A program made the position numbers and the translations under genes. The notes under the pieces were generated by a model that was given only the letters and a program-made list of their open reading frames with translations, did not search any database and had not been told where the DNA came from. Positions 1 to 8,662 of a stretch of DNA of 64,000 nucleotides are shown here, one piece after another. Origin of the DNA: Flavobacterium rivuli WB 3.3-2 = DSM 21788 (GTDB lineage Bacteria; Bacteroidota; Bacteroidia; Flavobacteriales; Flavobacteriaceae); assembly GCF_000378485.1 (NCBI RefSeq), contig NZ_KB899967.1, positions 496,001-560,000 on the forward strand, written 5' to 3'. Each line of letters begins with the position of its first letter. Within the stretch, counting starts at the first letter, position 1.

Positions 1-149
1 TTTGCAGCAGGATAAGGCTGTCCCCTACCAACAGTAAATTGATTAATCTCCGCATATTGGATACAGTTGCACGTTACGACCGCCGGGGCATCATCATTCC
101 CAGAACATGCAATAATTAATAACAAGGCTGCAAAAGCTAATTTTCTCAT
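1..149 (-). CDS. Partial prophage lipoprotein (C-terminus outside window)
   Basis: The 5' end of a minus-strand gene that runs off the left edge. The first 49 codons encode a short signal peptide ending in a lipobox (LIIAC, Cys15), followed by a Gly/Asn/Asp-rich linker and a CNC motif, so the product should be an exported lipoprotein. It starts 28 bases downstream of the tail gene at 177-2420 in the same orientation, which places it in the late region of the prophage. Small lipoproteins here can be lysis or superinfection-exclusion proteins, but nothing in the visible part decides this. Confidence 0.6.
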   Translation of the reverse strand, partial: MRKLAFAALLLIIACSGNDDAPAVVTCNCIQYAEINQFTVGRGQPYPAA

Positions 150-176
150 ATCTGTAATTTTAGCAAATATAATAAA

Positions 177-2420
177 TTACACAATGGTTACTTCAACTGT
201 GTTGCTATGTTCATCATATATCCTGAAGAAATAATTGCCCGGATCTAAATCCCTTGTAACATACGGATTGAAATTACCTAACATGCCATAGGCTGTAAAG
301 TTTACACCATCAGTTGATATAAGCAAATGACCTGCGAGCTGTACATTTCTGGTAAAATAGATACTGGCACGACGGCCATTAACCACTATGGTATTAATTA
401 CAAACCACGGAATTTCTACAGGTGGCAATACAGAAGCATATTGCACTTTTACAAGTTCGCATTTTGTTAGCTGGCCCGGTATATATTCAATAATCTTATT
501 TACCAAATAATAATTGGATAGCTGCTCTATATAGTATAATTTTTTAAAATCGAACCCCGCTATATCAGTATCTTTAAACCAAAGCTTTGCAGTAACAATT
601 ACTGCCTTTTGTAATATGTTTTGCAGGGGTTGGTAATAATCATTCACAATATCCTGAAAAGGTAATCCGTAGAAAGTTTCACGATAATAATTATTTACAG
701 TATTTTCTATCTCAAATTTTTTACTATATATTTTTGCATTACCGTATGCGTTACGGCTTCGCATAAAATAATATCTTTTGTCCAAAGATTTATATGTTAC
801 AACTGGCTCATCTGGAGATGGGTTCTCATTATATTCTTTCTCCCATACAGGATACACATTAGTACTTTCGTTTAAATATATCCTCCCCTCTTTATCAGGG
901 CTATATATTTTTGACTTTATAGAATCTTTTGAATCCTGCAAGTTTACATTATCAACGGTTATAACTCCATCATTGTAACTTCCCTCCTTATCATTGTAAT
1001 TATAACGCAGCCAATTACGCTGGGCATAAGAACCACTAATATAATTTTCGGTAAGTTTATCTGAAAATTTACTACTCCAGTTAACTATCTCCGGAGTTTG
1101 CAGCTGCTCATGAAGTGTTAGAAATTCTATATCATTACCTACTTTTTTTGTGAACATGGTTAAAGCAAACCTGTGTACTATTTCAGAAATAAAATCTTTA
1201 ATTAGAAAGTCAGAAAGGGCTATACTAAAATCTACAAACAAAGGATCTATACGTACCAATGTAACCTCAAAGCCTTGAGGGATTGGCGCCAGCTGATACG
1301 ACCCGCTAAAAGCAGAACCGGTAACAGCTATGTTTATAGCTTCCAGACCATTTAACTGAAACGGTGCCGATCTTAATGTAGTTTCTACACCGTAAGGTAT
1401 TACATCTGCTTCAGCACCAAATATGGTAGCACCATTCTGTAATAACTGGTGTGTTGTAAATGAAGCTAACGGGTTACGGCCCCCGGCATTTTTGCCAATG
1501 GCAATTGCAGCATCTCTTTGTTGACCAAAATTATTAAAACCAAACAATGTGCATTTTATTTCAAGCTGATAGGTTGCATTTTCACGCATTGTCATATTAA
1601 TACCATCTACCTGGTACAGCTCATCGACCAATACAGAATTATAGTGAGCATGGTAAAAGTATCTACCGGTATCGCGCTGCAGGTATTGATCTACAAAACT
1701 ATAATCATTGCTATGTAAAAGCACATGGTTATCTACACCATCCCCGGTTGCAGGCAAACCTTTTGGATATGTCATCCATAAGTTTTTAAATGCTTCAGTA
1801 TCAAAAATGGCACCTGTTGGCTGAACACCGAAATTGTATTCTTCAAATATCTTTCGCCACAGCCATGCTACGTTTACAGATGGGACCAGGTAATCAATAT
1901 TAATTTCCGGCACTGTTATTTCGCTATCTATATTGGTTCGGCCAGTATCCCCGTTATAGTCTGCCAGTATGTAACGGTATGGTAATTCAGGATTTGCCCA
2001 TGTGTTAACTACAGTCGCAACGGTTTTAGGATGTAGAAGATCTGTTAAGGTAAGCTGCGATAAGTTTTTATTTTCGATGTTTTTAAAGAAATCATAACCA
2101 CCATCATATACTGCGATGTTAAAACTTTTTTCTCCATCCGTAATACGCGCCCATCCTTTATATACAAAGCATTCGCCGGTATCAGCACTGTAAAGACTGC
2201 ATTCGTTTTTTTGATAGGGTATATTAGACGTGTTGCCGGGGACTGTTAGATATCCTAACGCCCGGATATTTTTAGATGTTTTAGGTACTGAAAATTGATC
2301 TGTATAATTTGCACTTCGAGATGCTAAATCGTTCAAGTCATTTATCTGTTTGTTTTGCGAAATTACAGTGTTAACATCAGTGTCCAATTTCTGATCATTT
2401 ATGTATAGAAAGATGCTCAT
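177..2420 (-). CDS. Prophage tail structural protein, probably distal tail or baseplate
   Basis: A 747-residue protein directly downstream of the tape measure gene (6-base gap), the usual place of distal tail and host-contact proteins. The N-terminus is rich in the polar residues seen in Bacteroidota prophage tail proteins (phrases such as SRSANYTDQFSVPKTS). The last 75 residues look like a separate beta-sandwich domain (an Ig/fibronectin-like pattern, residues about 672-747), which is common in phage adhesins. No enzymatic motif was recognised. Assignment rests on position, length and style rather than on a named family. It could also be a baseplate hub. Confidence 0.6.
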   Translation of the reverse strand: MSIFLYINDQKLDTDVNTVISQNKQINDLNDLASRSANYTDQFSVPKTSKNIRALGYLTVPGNTSNIPYQKNECSLYSADTGECFVYKGWARITDGEKSFNIAVYDGGYDFFKNIENKNLSQLTLTDLLHPKTVATVVNTWANPELPYRYILADYNGDTGRTNIDSEITVPEINIDYLVPSVNVAWLWRKIFEEYNFGVQPTGAIFDTEAFKNLWMTYPKGLPATGDGVDNHVLLHSNDYSFVDQYLQRDTGRYFYHAHYNSVLVDELYQVDGINMTMRENATYQLEIKCTLFGFNNFGQQRDAAIAIGKNAGGRNPLASFTTHQLLQNGATIFGAEADVIPYGVETTLRSAPFQLNGLEAINIAVTGSAFSGSYQLAPIPQGFEVTLVRIDPLFVDFSIALSDFLIKDFISEIVHRFALTMFTKKVGNDIEFLTLHEQLQTPEIVNWSSKFSDKLTENYISGSYAQRNWLRYNYNDKEGSYNDGVITVDNVNLQDSKDSIKSKIYSPDKEGRIYLNESTNVYPVWEKEYNENPSPDEPVVTYKSLDKRYYFMRSRNAYGNAKIYSKKFEIENTVNNYYRETFYGLPFQDIVNDYYQPLQNILQKAVIVTAKLWFKDTDIAGFDFKKLYYIEQLSNYYLVNKIIEYIPGQLTKCELVKVQYASVLPPVEIPWFVINTIVVNGRRASIYFTRNVQLAGHLLISTDGVNFTAYGMLGNFNPYVTRDLDPGNYFFRIYDEHSNTVEVTIV

Positions 2421-2426
2421 GTTTTC

Positions 2427-5400
2427 TTAAATTAATGTTGAATCGTTCATAACCCTTGCAGCTGTGTTACCCTCGCTAATAATTTGCTTAATACCGATAA
2501 CAGGAGCAGGTAATGAAATAGCATTGGCTGCTGCTGTAGCTGCTCCTATTTCATAGGCCAGCTCTTTAATGTTAATGCCTTGCTGTATATTTCTTGACAC
2601 CATACCGCCGCTTTCCAGATAATTGGTTACAGGAGTAGAACCACCTGCAGGGAACGCATTATTAAATGCCATGAAATGACGGGCTGCGTTTCGATTCATT
2701 ACACCGATAAGCTCCCCGCGTTCAGCTTCAAATCTGGTACCATCTGCACCCTCGAACATTGTACCACCGTCGCTATGCCTGTTACCTCCAATACTGAACA
2801 AAGCACCTTTTTCTGCTTTAGGGGTTTTAGTGCTTTGAATAGACCGTACCGCTGATAATGCAGATTTTAGTACTACAGCCGTGCTTACTATTTTTTGTGC
2901 AGTTGCAAATGGTTCCGGCAAAATACTCTCGGATGCCCAAACCTGTGATACTCCTGTATAGGCATTTATTGTAGCTTCAGCAATGGCAGCAGCTTTGCCG
3001 GCGGCTGTTCTCTTACCAAGGATTTCAGCAACCTTACCAAAAGTATCTCCATATTGCGCAACAACTGCGTTTTCTTTAGCCTGGTTAATATCCTTTAAAT
3101 TATCGGCATGCTCTTTTTCACGCGCTGTTTTCAGGTTGTCGTATTGTTCACGGGTAATATCCTGCTGTTTCAGTTGTTCGTTAAGGGTTGCTAATTCTGC
3201 ATCGAAGCGGGTTTGCTCATTTATAATTTGCTGGTCATACTCTGTTTTAGCGTTAAGCAATTTTAGTTGCTTATCCGCCTCCAACTGCGTTACCTTTTTA
3301 GCTTTAGTTTGAGCCTCTAAAGCATCACTGTTGGTTTTAATCTGCTCGTTAAATTCGCGGTCTATTTGCGCTTTTGCTGTCAGGTATTGTAAATCTGCTT
3401 CAGATAAAGCTTGATTATTTTTTTGCTTTTCTGCAATTTTGGTGTCATTGGTTTTTTTCTCTAACTCCAATTGCTTAAGCTGCATTGTGCGTATATTATC
3501 AAGCCTTTTAGCTTCTTCACTAATCAGGGAATCTGTAAGTAATTCGCCTTGCTTTATTTTAGATTGGTTTTGCTGAATATATAAATCCATTTCGGCCTGA
3601 CCATACCTAATAACAATGTCAAGAGAAGCATCTGCATACTCTTTTTTTGCTTCATTTTCGGCAGCTTGTAAAGCAAGCGCATCTTTGTTTGCTTTAAATT
3701 CTGCCTTTGCAATTTCAATTTTTTTATCTCTTACCTGGGCCGCAACTTCCATTTCACTAAGCATGGATTTTTCTTTAGCATCGGCATTGGCTTTAAAAAT
3801 AACCAGTTCAGCTTTTAATTTATTGGTGTAGTCATCTAAGGCTTTTTTACGGGCGGTTTCCGCTGCTGCATTGGCTTCTTTACGGGCGGCGGCAATAACT
3901 CTTATTTGCTCTTTTTGGGCATCAAGTCCCATATCTTGTGCAGCATCCAGTTCAACTTCAAGGTCAATCATTTCCTGCCTGTCTTCATTGGTAACAGCGC
4001 GCAAGGATTGTTCTATTTTTAAGCGTGCAATTTTCTTTTCAATTATTGCGGCTTCCTTATCCCCCATTTCCTGATTAACCCGTATAATTTCATTAGAAGC
4101 AGCAACCCTATCTTTTAGAGATCTTGATGTGTCTTTTGATATTAAAAGCTGCTCATCAATTAAATCATTAGCCCCTACCTGTGCTTTGTTTAAAGCAATC
4201 TGGCTTCTTTCAATATCTTTTGTAAGCCTGTCAATTTCTTTACCTTTATTGGCGGCATCTTCTAAAAATTTCCCAGTTGCTTTAGCTCCTTTAATAACTT
4301 TATCTGTAAAGCCGTCAACACCTAAACCAACTTTTGCAACCGCATCAGTTGCTACCTGACCAGCTTTTGAAAATTCACCTGAAAATAATAAGCCAATAGC
4401 CTTGCCTATTTTTGGGAATAATTCCAGCATACCCATAAACCTGTTAACAATATTATCTTTGATTAAGTTACCGAAATCAATTAAAGCCTTTTTGGGGTCT
4501 GTAAAGATTCCTGACAGCTTTTTACCTACGTTCTGGAATACACCAAGCAAAGAAGAAAATATTGCCTGTAATGGTCTGGTTACGGATGTTATCGCATCAA
4601 TACCCTCTTGTGTGGTAGCAAGAAATGCTATCAAAGATCCCAACACAACTACAATCGCGCCTATACCTGTAGATATAAGTGCAATCTTTAGTAACTTTAA
4701 AGATGTTGAAGATGCATTTGTTACCACTATCCCTGCAGCCGTTGCAGCAGCTTGTGCTTCTGTTGCTTCTGTATTAGCCACGGTGGCAGCCGTTGCAGCA
4801 GCTTGCAATTCTGTTTCAGCAACAAGCCCCTGATTATACCTAAAACCTATAGCGGTTGCAACTTCTTGAGCAGCAGAAGCGGCTTCTGTTTTTTCGGTTA
4901 CAATCTGTTGTAGTATAGCATAATTTTCTTGTGCAGCCTTTACAGCCTCAACAGATTCTTTATATTCAGAAAAAGCATTTTTTATATTATCAGCCGCTTT
5001 TTTTCCATATTCAAAACCTATAGCCACACTTTCAGAACCACCGGTTAAGGATTGCATAGATTTACCTAACAGGCCGCTTTCACTAAGTGCTTCCTTAATG
5101 CTTTCTTTATAGCTACCAATGCCTATTTTTTGCTTCTCATAACCGGAAACATTCTCTTTGATAAAGGCGTTATTGCTATCAAGTTTTTTATTAATATCCT
5201 CTAAGGCTTTCTCGTAACCCTCGCTACCAATAACCAACTCTTTACGCAGCTTAAGTAGTTTTGTATTATTTGCACGATAATCATTTTCGGTAACGTTTAA
5301 TTGTTCAACAGATCTTTTTATAGCTTCTTGCTGGCTTTCAAGTTTGCCGCCTGCTGATACCTGGGCCTGTATAAGAGTTTCATTCCTTTTATATTCGGCA

Positions 5401-5582
5401 CCAAGCCTTTTAATCTCTACAGCATTCCTAATAAACTGTGCTGAATTTTGCTCCCCTGAATCGGTAAGTTCTTTCTGCTTTACTCTAAGGCTTTCTATTG
5501 AGGTTTTTACTTCTTCTGTTTTAGCTAACAGCTCATTAGTCCGTACATCAAGATTAGCTAATATTATCTTTTCTTCAGCCAT
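2427..5582 (-). CDS. Phage tape measure protein
   Basis: The longest prophage gene (1051 residues). Residues 1-150 and about 440-900 are charged coiled coil with many Lys/Glu/Gln heptads. An Ala-rich stretch (about 259-285) precedes a strong hydrophobic segment (298-321), followed by amphipathic and Gly-rich helices to about 440. The C-terminus (about 950-1000) has the GGxxHSDGGT-type motif typical of Bacteroidota phage tape measure proteins. The protein sets tail length and is delivered with the DNA. It lies between a small upstream gene and the distal tail gene, as expected. The length suggests a long-tailed siphovirus or myovirus. Confidence 0.88.
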   Translation of the reverse strand: MAEEKIILANLDVRTNELLAKTEEVKTSIESLRVKQKELTDSGEQNSAQFIRNAVEIKRLGAEYKRNETLIQAQVSAGGKLESQQEAIKRSVEQLNVTENDYRANNTKLLKLRKELVIGSEGYEKALEDINKKLDSNNAFIKENVSGYEKQKIGIGSYKESIKEALSESGLLGKSMQSLTGGSESVAIGFEYGKKAADNIKNAFSEYKESVEAVKAAQENYAILQQIVTEKTEAASAAQEVATAIGFRYNQGLVAETELQAAATAATVANTEATEAQAAATAAGIVVTNASSTSLKLLKIALISTGIGAIVVVLGSLIAFLATTQEGIDAITSVTRPLQAIFSSLLGVFQNVGKKLSGIFTDPKKALIDFGNLIKDNIVNRFMGMLELFPKIGKAIGLLFSGEFSKAGQVATDAVAKVGLGVDGFTDKVIKGAKATGKFLEDAANKGKEIDRLTKDIERSQIALNKAQVGANDLIDEQLLISKDTSRSLKDRVAASNEIIRVNQEMGDKEAAIIEKKIARLKIEQSLRAVTNEDRQEMIDLEVELDAAQDMGLDAQKEQIRVIAAARKEANAAAETARKKALDDYTNKLKAELVIFKANADAKEKSMLSEMEVAAQVRDKKIEIAKAEFKANKDALALQAAENEAKKEYADASLDIVIRYGQAEMDLYIQQNQSKIKQGELLTDSLISEEAKRLDNIRTMQLKQLELEKKTNDTKIAEKQKNNQALSEADLQYLTAKAQIDREFNEQIKTNSDALEAQTKAKKVTQLEADKQLKLLNAKTEYDQQIINEQTRFDAELATLNEQLKQQDITREQYDNLKTAREKEHADNLKDINQAKENAVVAQYGDTFGKVAEILGKRTAAGKAAAIAEATINAYTGVSQVWASESILPEPFATAQKIVSTAVVLKSALSAVRSIQSTKTPKAEKGALFSIGGNRHSDGGTMFEGADGTRFEAERGELIGVMNRNAARHFMAFNNAFPAGGSTPVTNYLESGGMVSRNIQQGINIKELAYEIGAATAAANAISLPAPVIGIKQIISEGNTAARVMNDSTLI

Positions 5583-5583
5583 T

Positions 5584-5874
5584 TTAGATTATTGTTACAT
5601 TAATGGTATTGCCTTTTATCGTATCTTTTTTACCGCCGGATATTACTTCTACATCGATAACCTTATTCCCTGTAGTTGTATATAAAACCTCAAACTCATT
5701 ATCTGATATTTTAGTAATGCCCCCGCCAGGTGCTTTAATAGACACCTGATAGCCGTTCTTATTATAAAGTGTATTCTGCCATACCTTGACCGGAAAACCT
5801 ACAGGAGAATCAATTTTAGTAAACAGAAAACCAAAATGTATGATGGGTGCCGTTTCTCTTATTTCAACTATCAT
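5584..5874 (-). CDS. Small prophage beta-sandwich protein of unknown role
   Basis: A 96-residue protein with alternating beta-strand pattern and no signal peptide, resembling a single Ig/PKD-like domain. Its start overlaps the stop of the 380-residue gene by four bases (ATGA type) and its stop is one base before the tape measure start, so the genes are translationally coupled. The position suggests a tail-tube-associated or tail tip component. No family was recognised. Confidence 0.6.
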   Translation of the reverse strand: MIVEIRETAPIIHFGFLFTKIDSPVGFPVKVWQNTLYNKNGYQVSIKAPGGGITKISDNEFEVLYTTTGNKVIDVEVISGGKKDTIKGNTINVTII

Positions 5875-7013
5875 AATCTCTGGGTATATCGTTGCGGTAA
5901 TTCAAAATCAAACGCAACATTATTCAGTTTCTCTTTGTAGTTTTTAATACGCATGTTGGTACTTTTAAGTGTAATTTCTACCCAATCCCTATAAACGTTA
6001 CGTGAGAACGGCGCGCCGGTAAACATGTAAATCTTTGGGCTGTCAGTTATACCTGATACTATTAAAGTTTCATTCTCGGTAAGAGTTTCAGCAATTACTT
6101 TAACTGTGTCCTGACTATCTTTGCCTATCTGCAACACCCTATTATTTGTGTCAAAATAATTACCGAAATCATTTTCAATCTCTCCTATTGCGCGGGTGGT
6201 TCTATCAATAGCAGCTGTGTTTTCAAATAGCCAGTAATTATAACCACCCATAGCATTTATCCATTTGATGTAAACCCCACATTTGTACGGCATCTTTTCA
6301 AGCAGGATAAATTTATCATTTACGGTATCTTCATATTGGTCAATAATTCTGATGCTATTAAAGCCATCAATCAAAGGCAATAGGTTTTCCAACGTTTCAT
6401 CATCATCCCCATCTGAAAGTATTAGCCTGAATGTACTGTCATTAAGGTCAAATTGCTGGCTTAATAAGTTGGTATCATTTCTAAGGGTAATTTCTTCAGC
6501 GGCTGAATAAAATGGTATATCAAATGGATATCCTTGCCAGTACTTTAAGTAGAACCTATCTAATGTATCAGTTTTAAAAGGGGTTAATACATAAGATTGT
6601 TCAGTGCTAAGTGTTTTATAATCCCCGGACTGGCTAACCCCTGCTATGTAGGTAAGAAAAAAAGTTACATTCTCAACGGTGTTATCAACGAATGTGATTT
6701 CAAATGTTACGTTAAGCTGCAAACTCATATCGGGGGCTGGGTAAATGTAGCTGTTAGGATCGTCCCTAATTAATCCTGACATTTCCATTGTATCAGCGAA
6801 ATTGCTATTATTTATGAGTGCCGTAACAAATGATTTAAAGTTGAAATAGAACGCGCCGCCGGGGTCAGGGTATAGCACTGCAGTAAATGCATCTACAGCC
6901 CGAACCTCACATGATTTAGGTGCAATATTGTTAGTAGAAAAAAACCTTAAAACATCATTGTTATAAGCCATTCTTAACCTCGATTCCTGTATGTTTTCTA
7001 CAAATTGTATCAT
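5871..7013 (-). CDS. Prophage structural protein, tail type
   Basis: A 380-residue, acidic, beta-rich protein with many Asn, Phe and Tyr residues, no signal peptide, no transmembrane segment and no enzymatic motif. It overlaps its upstream neighbour (7010-7573) and its downstream neighbour (5584-5874) by four bases each, so it belongs to the tail operon. It lies between a gp10-like protein and the tape measure protein, where a major tail tube protein is normally encoded, but the sequence reads more like an adhesin or baseplate protein. Function stays open. Confidence 0.6.
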   Translation of the reverse strand: MIQFVENIQESRLRMAYNNDVLRFFSTNNIAPKSCEVRAVDAFTAVLYPDPGGAFYFNFKSFVTALINNSNFADTMEMSGLIRDDPNSYIYPAPDMSLQLNVTFEITFVDNTVENVTFFLTYIAGVSQSGDYKTLSTEQSYVLTPFKTDTLDRFYLKYWQGYPFDIPFYSAAEEITLRNDTNLLSQQFDLNDSTFRLILSDGDDDETLENLLPLIDGFNSIRIIDQYEDTVNDKFILLEKMPYKCGVYIKWINAMGGYNYWLFENTAAIDRTTRAIGEIENDFGNYFDTNNRVLQIGKDSQDTVKVIAETLTENETLIVSGITDSPKIYMFTGAPFSRNVYRDWVEITLKSTNMRIKNYKEKLNNVAFDFELPQRYTQRL

Positions 7014-7573
7014 AATTCTTTTTTTATATAATCTACTAATGCTGAAGTAAATCCAGTAACATAAATGTCGCTTAACTTATCAATAATGCTTTGTATACGT
7101 TCAGGCGTTATAACTTGACTCATGAGATGTACACCTCCGAAATTCTCCCGCTTCCAACCCTCTTTAAATATTTTTCTTACTATCAAGTAAGCTAATGCTG
7201 ACCTTGTAATTTCTTTTTCTACTTTATTGGAAACTGACTTATCGCGTATATACCCCTTTACCGTTGCAGCCACTCCCTTATCAATAAGCCACTGTTCTAT
7301 ATCTCCAATAGGATCATCCCATTTTTGACCTGATTGGCCGCTATTTGGCCCCCTGCCGTATTCGAGCTGCTCAGCGTATCTTGCGGTTGTGGATAAAACT
7401 GCTTTGTTTTTTGTTATCTCTATTTCTAAGCTTGATTCAAAATTACCGGAAGCTCTCATTCCTAACTCATCATACTTTTTTACAAGATCTTCTTTGAGCT
7501 TAGTAAATTCTTCAAACAATAATTTACCCGTTTCCATGTCGGGACCGTTGAAAACTGCATTTATTAAACTCAT
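7010..7573 (-). CDS. HK97 gp10-like tail completion or head-tail joining protein
   Basis: A 187-residue protein. The segment around residues 60-80 reads TARYAEQLEYGRGPNSG, which matches the conserved core of HK97-gp10-like minor proteins (a Tyr-Ala followed by a hydrophobic residue, E-x-G). Such proteins sit at the head-tail interface or terminate the tail. The long N-terminal helix (residues 15-45) also fits. The C-terminal half is amphipathic helix. It starts the block of four-base-overlapping tail genes. Assignment is by motif and location and is moderately secure. Confidence 0.55.
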   Translation of the reverse strand: MSLINAVFNGPDMETGKLLFEEFTKLKEDLVKKYDELGMRASGNFESSLEIEITKNKAVLSTTARYAEQLEYGRGPNSGQSGQKWDDPIGDIEQWLIDKGVAATVKGYIRDKSVSNKVEKEITRSALAYLIVRKIFKEGWKRENFGGVHLMSQVITPERIQSIIDKLSDIYVTGFTSALVDYIKKEL

Positions 7574-7580
7574 AGTGTTA

Positions 7581-7652
7581 TCATTTATTAGTTAAGGCAT
7601 CCCATAATAGCCATGCAACGCATGCTGCCAATACCCATAATGCACTAAGCAT
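7581..7652 (-). CDS. Possible 23-residue single-span membrane peptide
   Basis: The ATG overlaps the stop region of the gene at 7645-8106 (ATGCTTAG), and the frame gives MLSALWVLAACVAWLLWDAL followed by TNK and TGA. It is almost entirely one hydrophobic helix. It ends 8 bases before the gp10-like gene and fills the only non-coding gap in this part of the operon. Tiny membrane peptides are common in phage late operons, but 23 codons can arise by chance, so this is only a candidate. Confidence 0.35.
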   Translation of the reverse strand: MLSALWVLAACVAWLLWDALTNK

Positions 7653-8106
7653 TTACTTTTATTCTATAGCTGCACAACAGGCCGTCCATGTTCTGAACAA
7701 GTGCATCTGAACAATCTATATTATCCCACTGCAAGAGGCTGTAATCACTACAAAGTAGATTGTTACCTATTGAAGCGAAAACAGTCAGCAGCGGCTCTAT
7801 GTTGGTGGTGTATTTCGATTCTGATTCGTTACCTCTTTCATTAAAATAAACCTGGTCAAAATCAGCATGCTTTACTAAGAAAAATTTACCCTCGTATGTA
7901 TAACCCTTGATGCCAGTGCCCATTTGGTTAATCTCTGTTTTACGATTTGTAAACTCATGCAGCAGATACGTTTTGCTAATATCCAAGCCCTCCTGCTCTG
8001 TATTTTCAAGTAGTTCAAAAACATTAAGTACCGATTGCCTCCCATAATGGTAAACTATGCCTTTTGTTTCTGCTATATCCTGTAATACTCTTACTATATC
8101 TTTCAT
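7645..8106 (-). CDS. Prophage protein of unknown function, possibly a head-tail connector
   Basis: A 153-residue soluble alpha/beta protein with two cysteines near the end (NLLCSDYS and GLLCSYR). Its start overlaps the previous gene by four bases. The length, the position before a gp10-like gene and the internal sequence style resemble tail terminator proteins, but no diagnostic motif was found. It could equally be a tail assembly factor. Confidence 0.55.
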   Translation of the reverse strand: MKDIVRVLQDIAETKGIVYHYGRQSVLNVFELLENTEQEGLDISKTYLLHEFTNRKTEINQMGTGIKGYTYEGKFFLVKHADFDQVYFNERGNESESKYTTNIEPLLTVFASIGNNLLCSDYSLLQWDNIDCSDALVQNMDGLLCSYRIKVNA

Positions 8107-8660
8107 GATTTACTCTTTGATTTAATTTCCTGAAACTTAGTTTCAACTTCTGCCTGTGTTTTAATCTGAATGAGAAGGCCCAGCACTTCTTTGTATGGTT
8201 TCCTGCCCATGTCATAAGGGTAAATCCCGAAATGCTTACCTAATTGGATAAGCGGTAAAGTATCACTGTAAACATTAAGCTTATCAGCACCGGCCATGTT
8301 CCATATCTCTTCATCTTTTGGCTGTGAGTACAAAGCTTTTGATTCATACTTTATGGCAAATTCAAATTGATTTTGCATGAAGCCGTTAGCTTGGTAAAAA
8401 TCCTTTATACCTGTATTCCAGAATTGTTCTTCAGTTACATCAAAGCATACATTAAATAGCGTATATATCTTATTCCAGTCTTTATCCTTTGCACTAAGCA
8501 ACCGAACGCAATGTTTAAAGTTTACCCACGGCATAGCATTAATGTTCATTGTTTTGCCTGCAAAGAGGTTAACCGGGGCCACCCACTGTAGAACATCGTA
8601 ATCGCTGCAATCCTGTAATGCAGCATACTTTTTAAGTGATATGTTTTTTAATTCCTTCAT
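8103..8660 (-). CDS. Prophage protein following TerL, unknown function
   Basis: A 185-residue soluble protein starting two bases after the stop of the large terminase gene. It is rich in Trp, Phe and Tyr in the first half (VLQWVAPVNLFAGKTMN, MPWVNFKH) and ends in a basic helix. A portal protein (normally more than 400 residues) should follow TerL in most tailed phages; this protein is too short for that. Its C-terminal part (LGLLIQIKTQAEVETKFQE) could belong to a tail assembly chaperone. The family was not recognised. Confidence 0.55.
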   Translation of the reverse strand: MKELKNISLKKYAALQDCSDYDVLQWVAPVNLFAGKTMNINAMPWVNFKHCVRLLSAKDKDWNKIYTLFNVCFDVTEEQFWNTGIKDFYQANGFMQNQFEFAIKYESKALYSQPKDEEIWNMAGADKLNVYSDTLPLIQLGKHFGIYPYDMGRKPYKEVLGLLIQIKTQAEVETKFQEIKSKSKS

Positions 8661-8662
8661 AG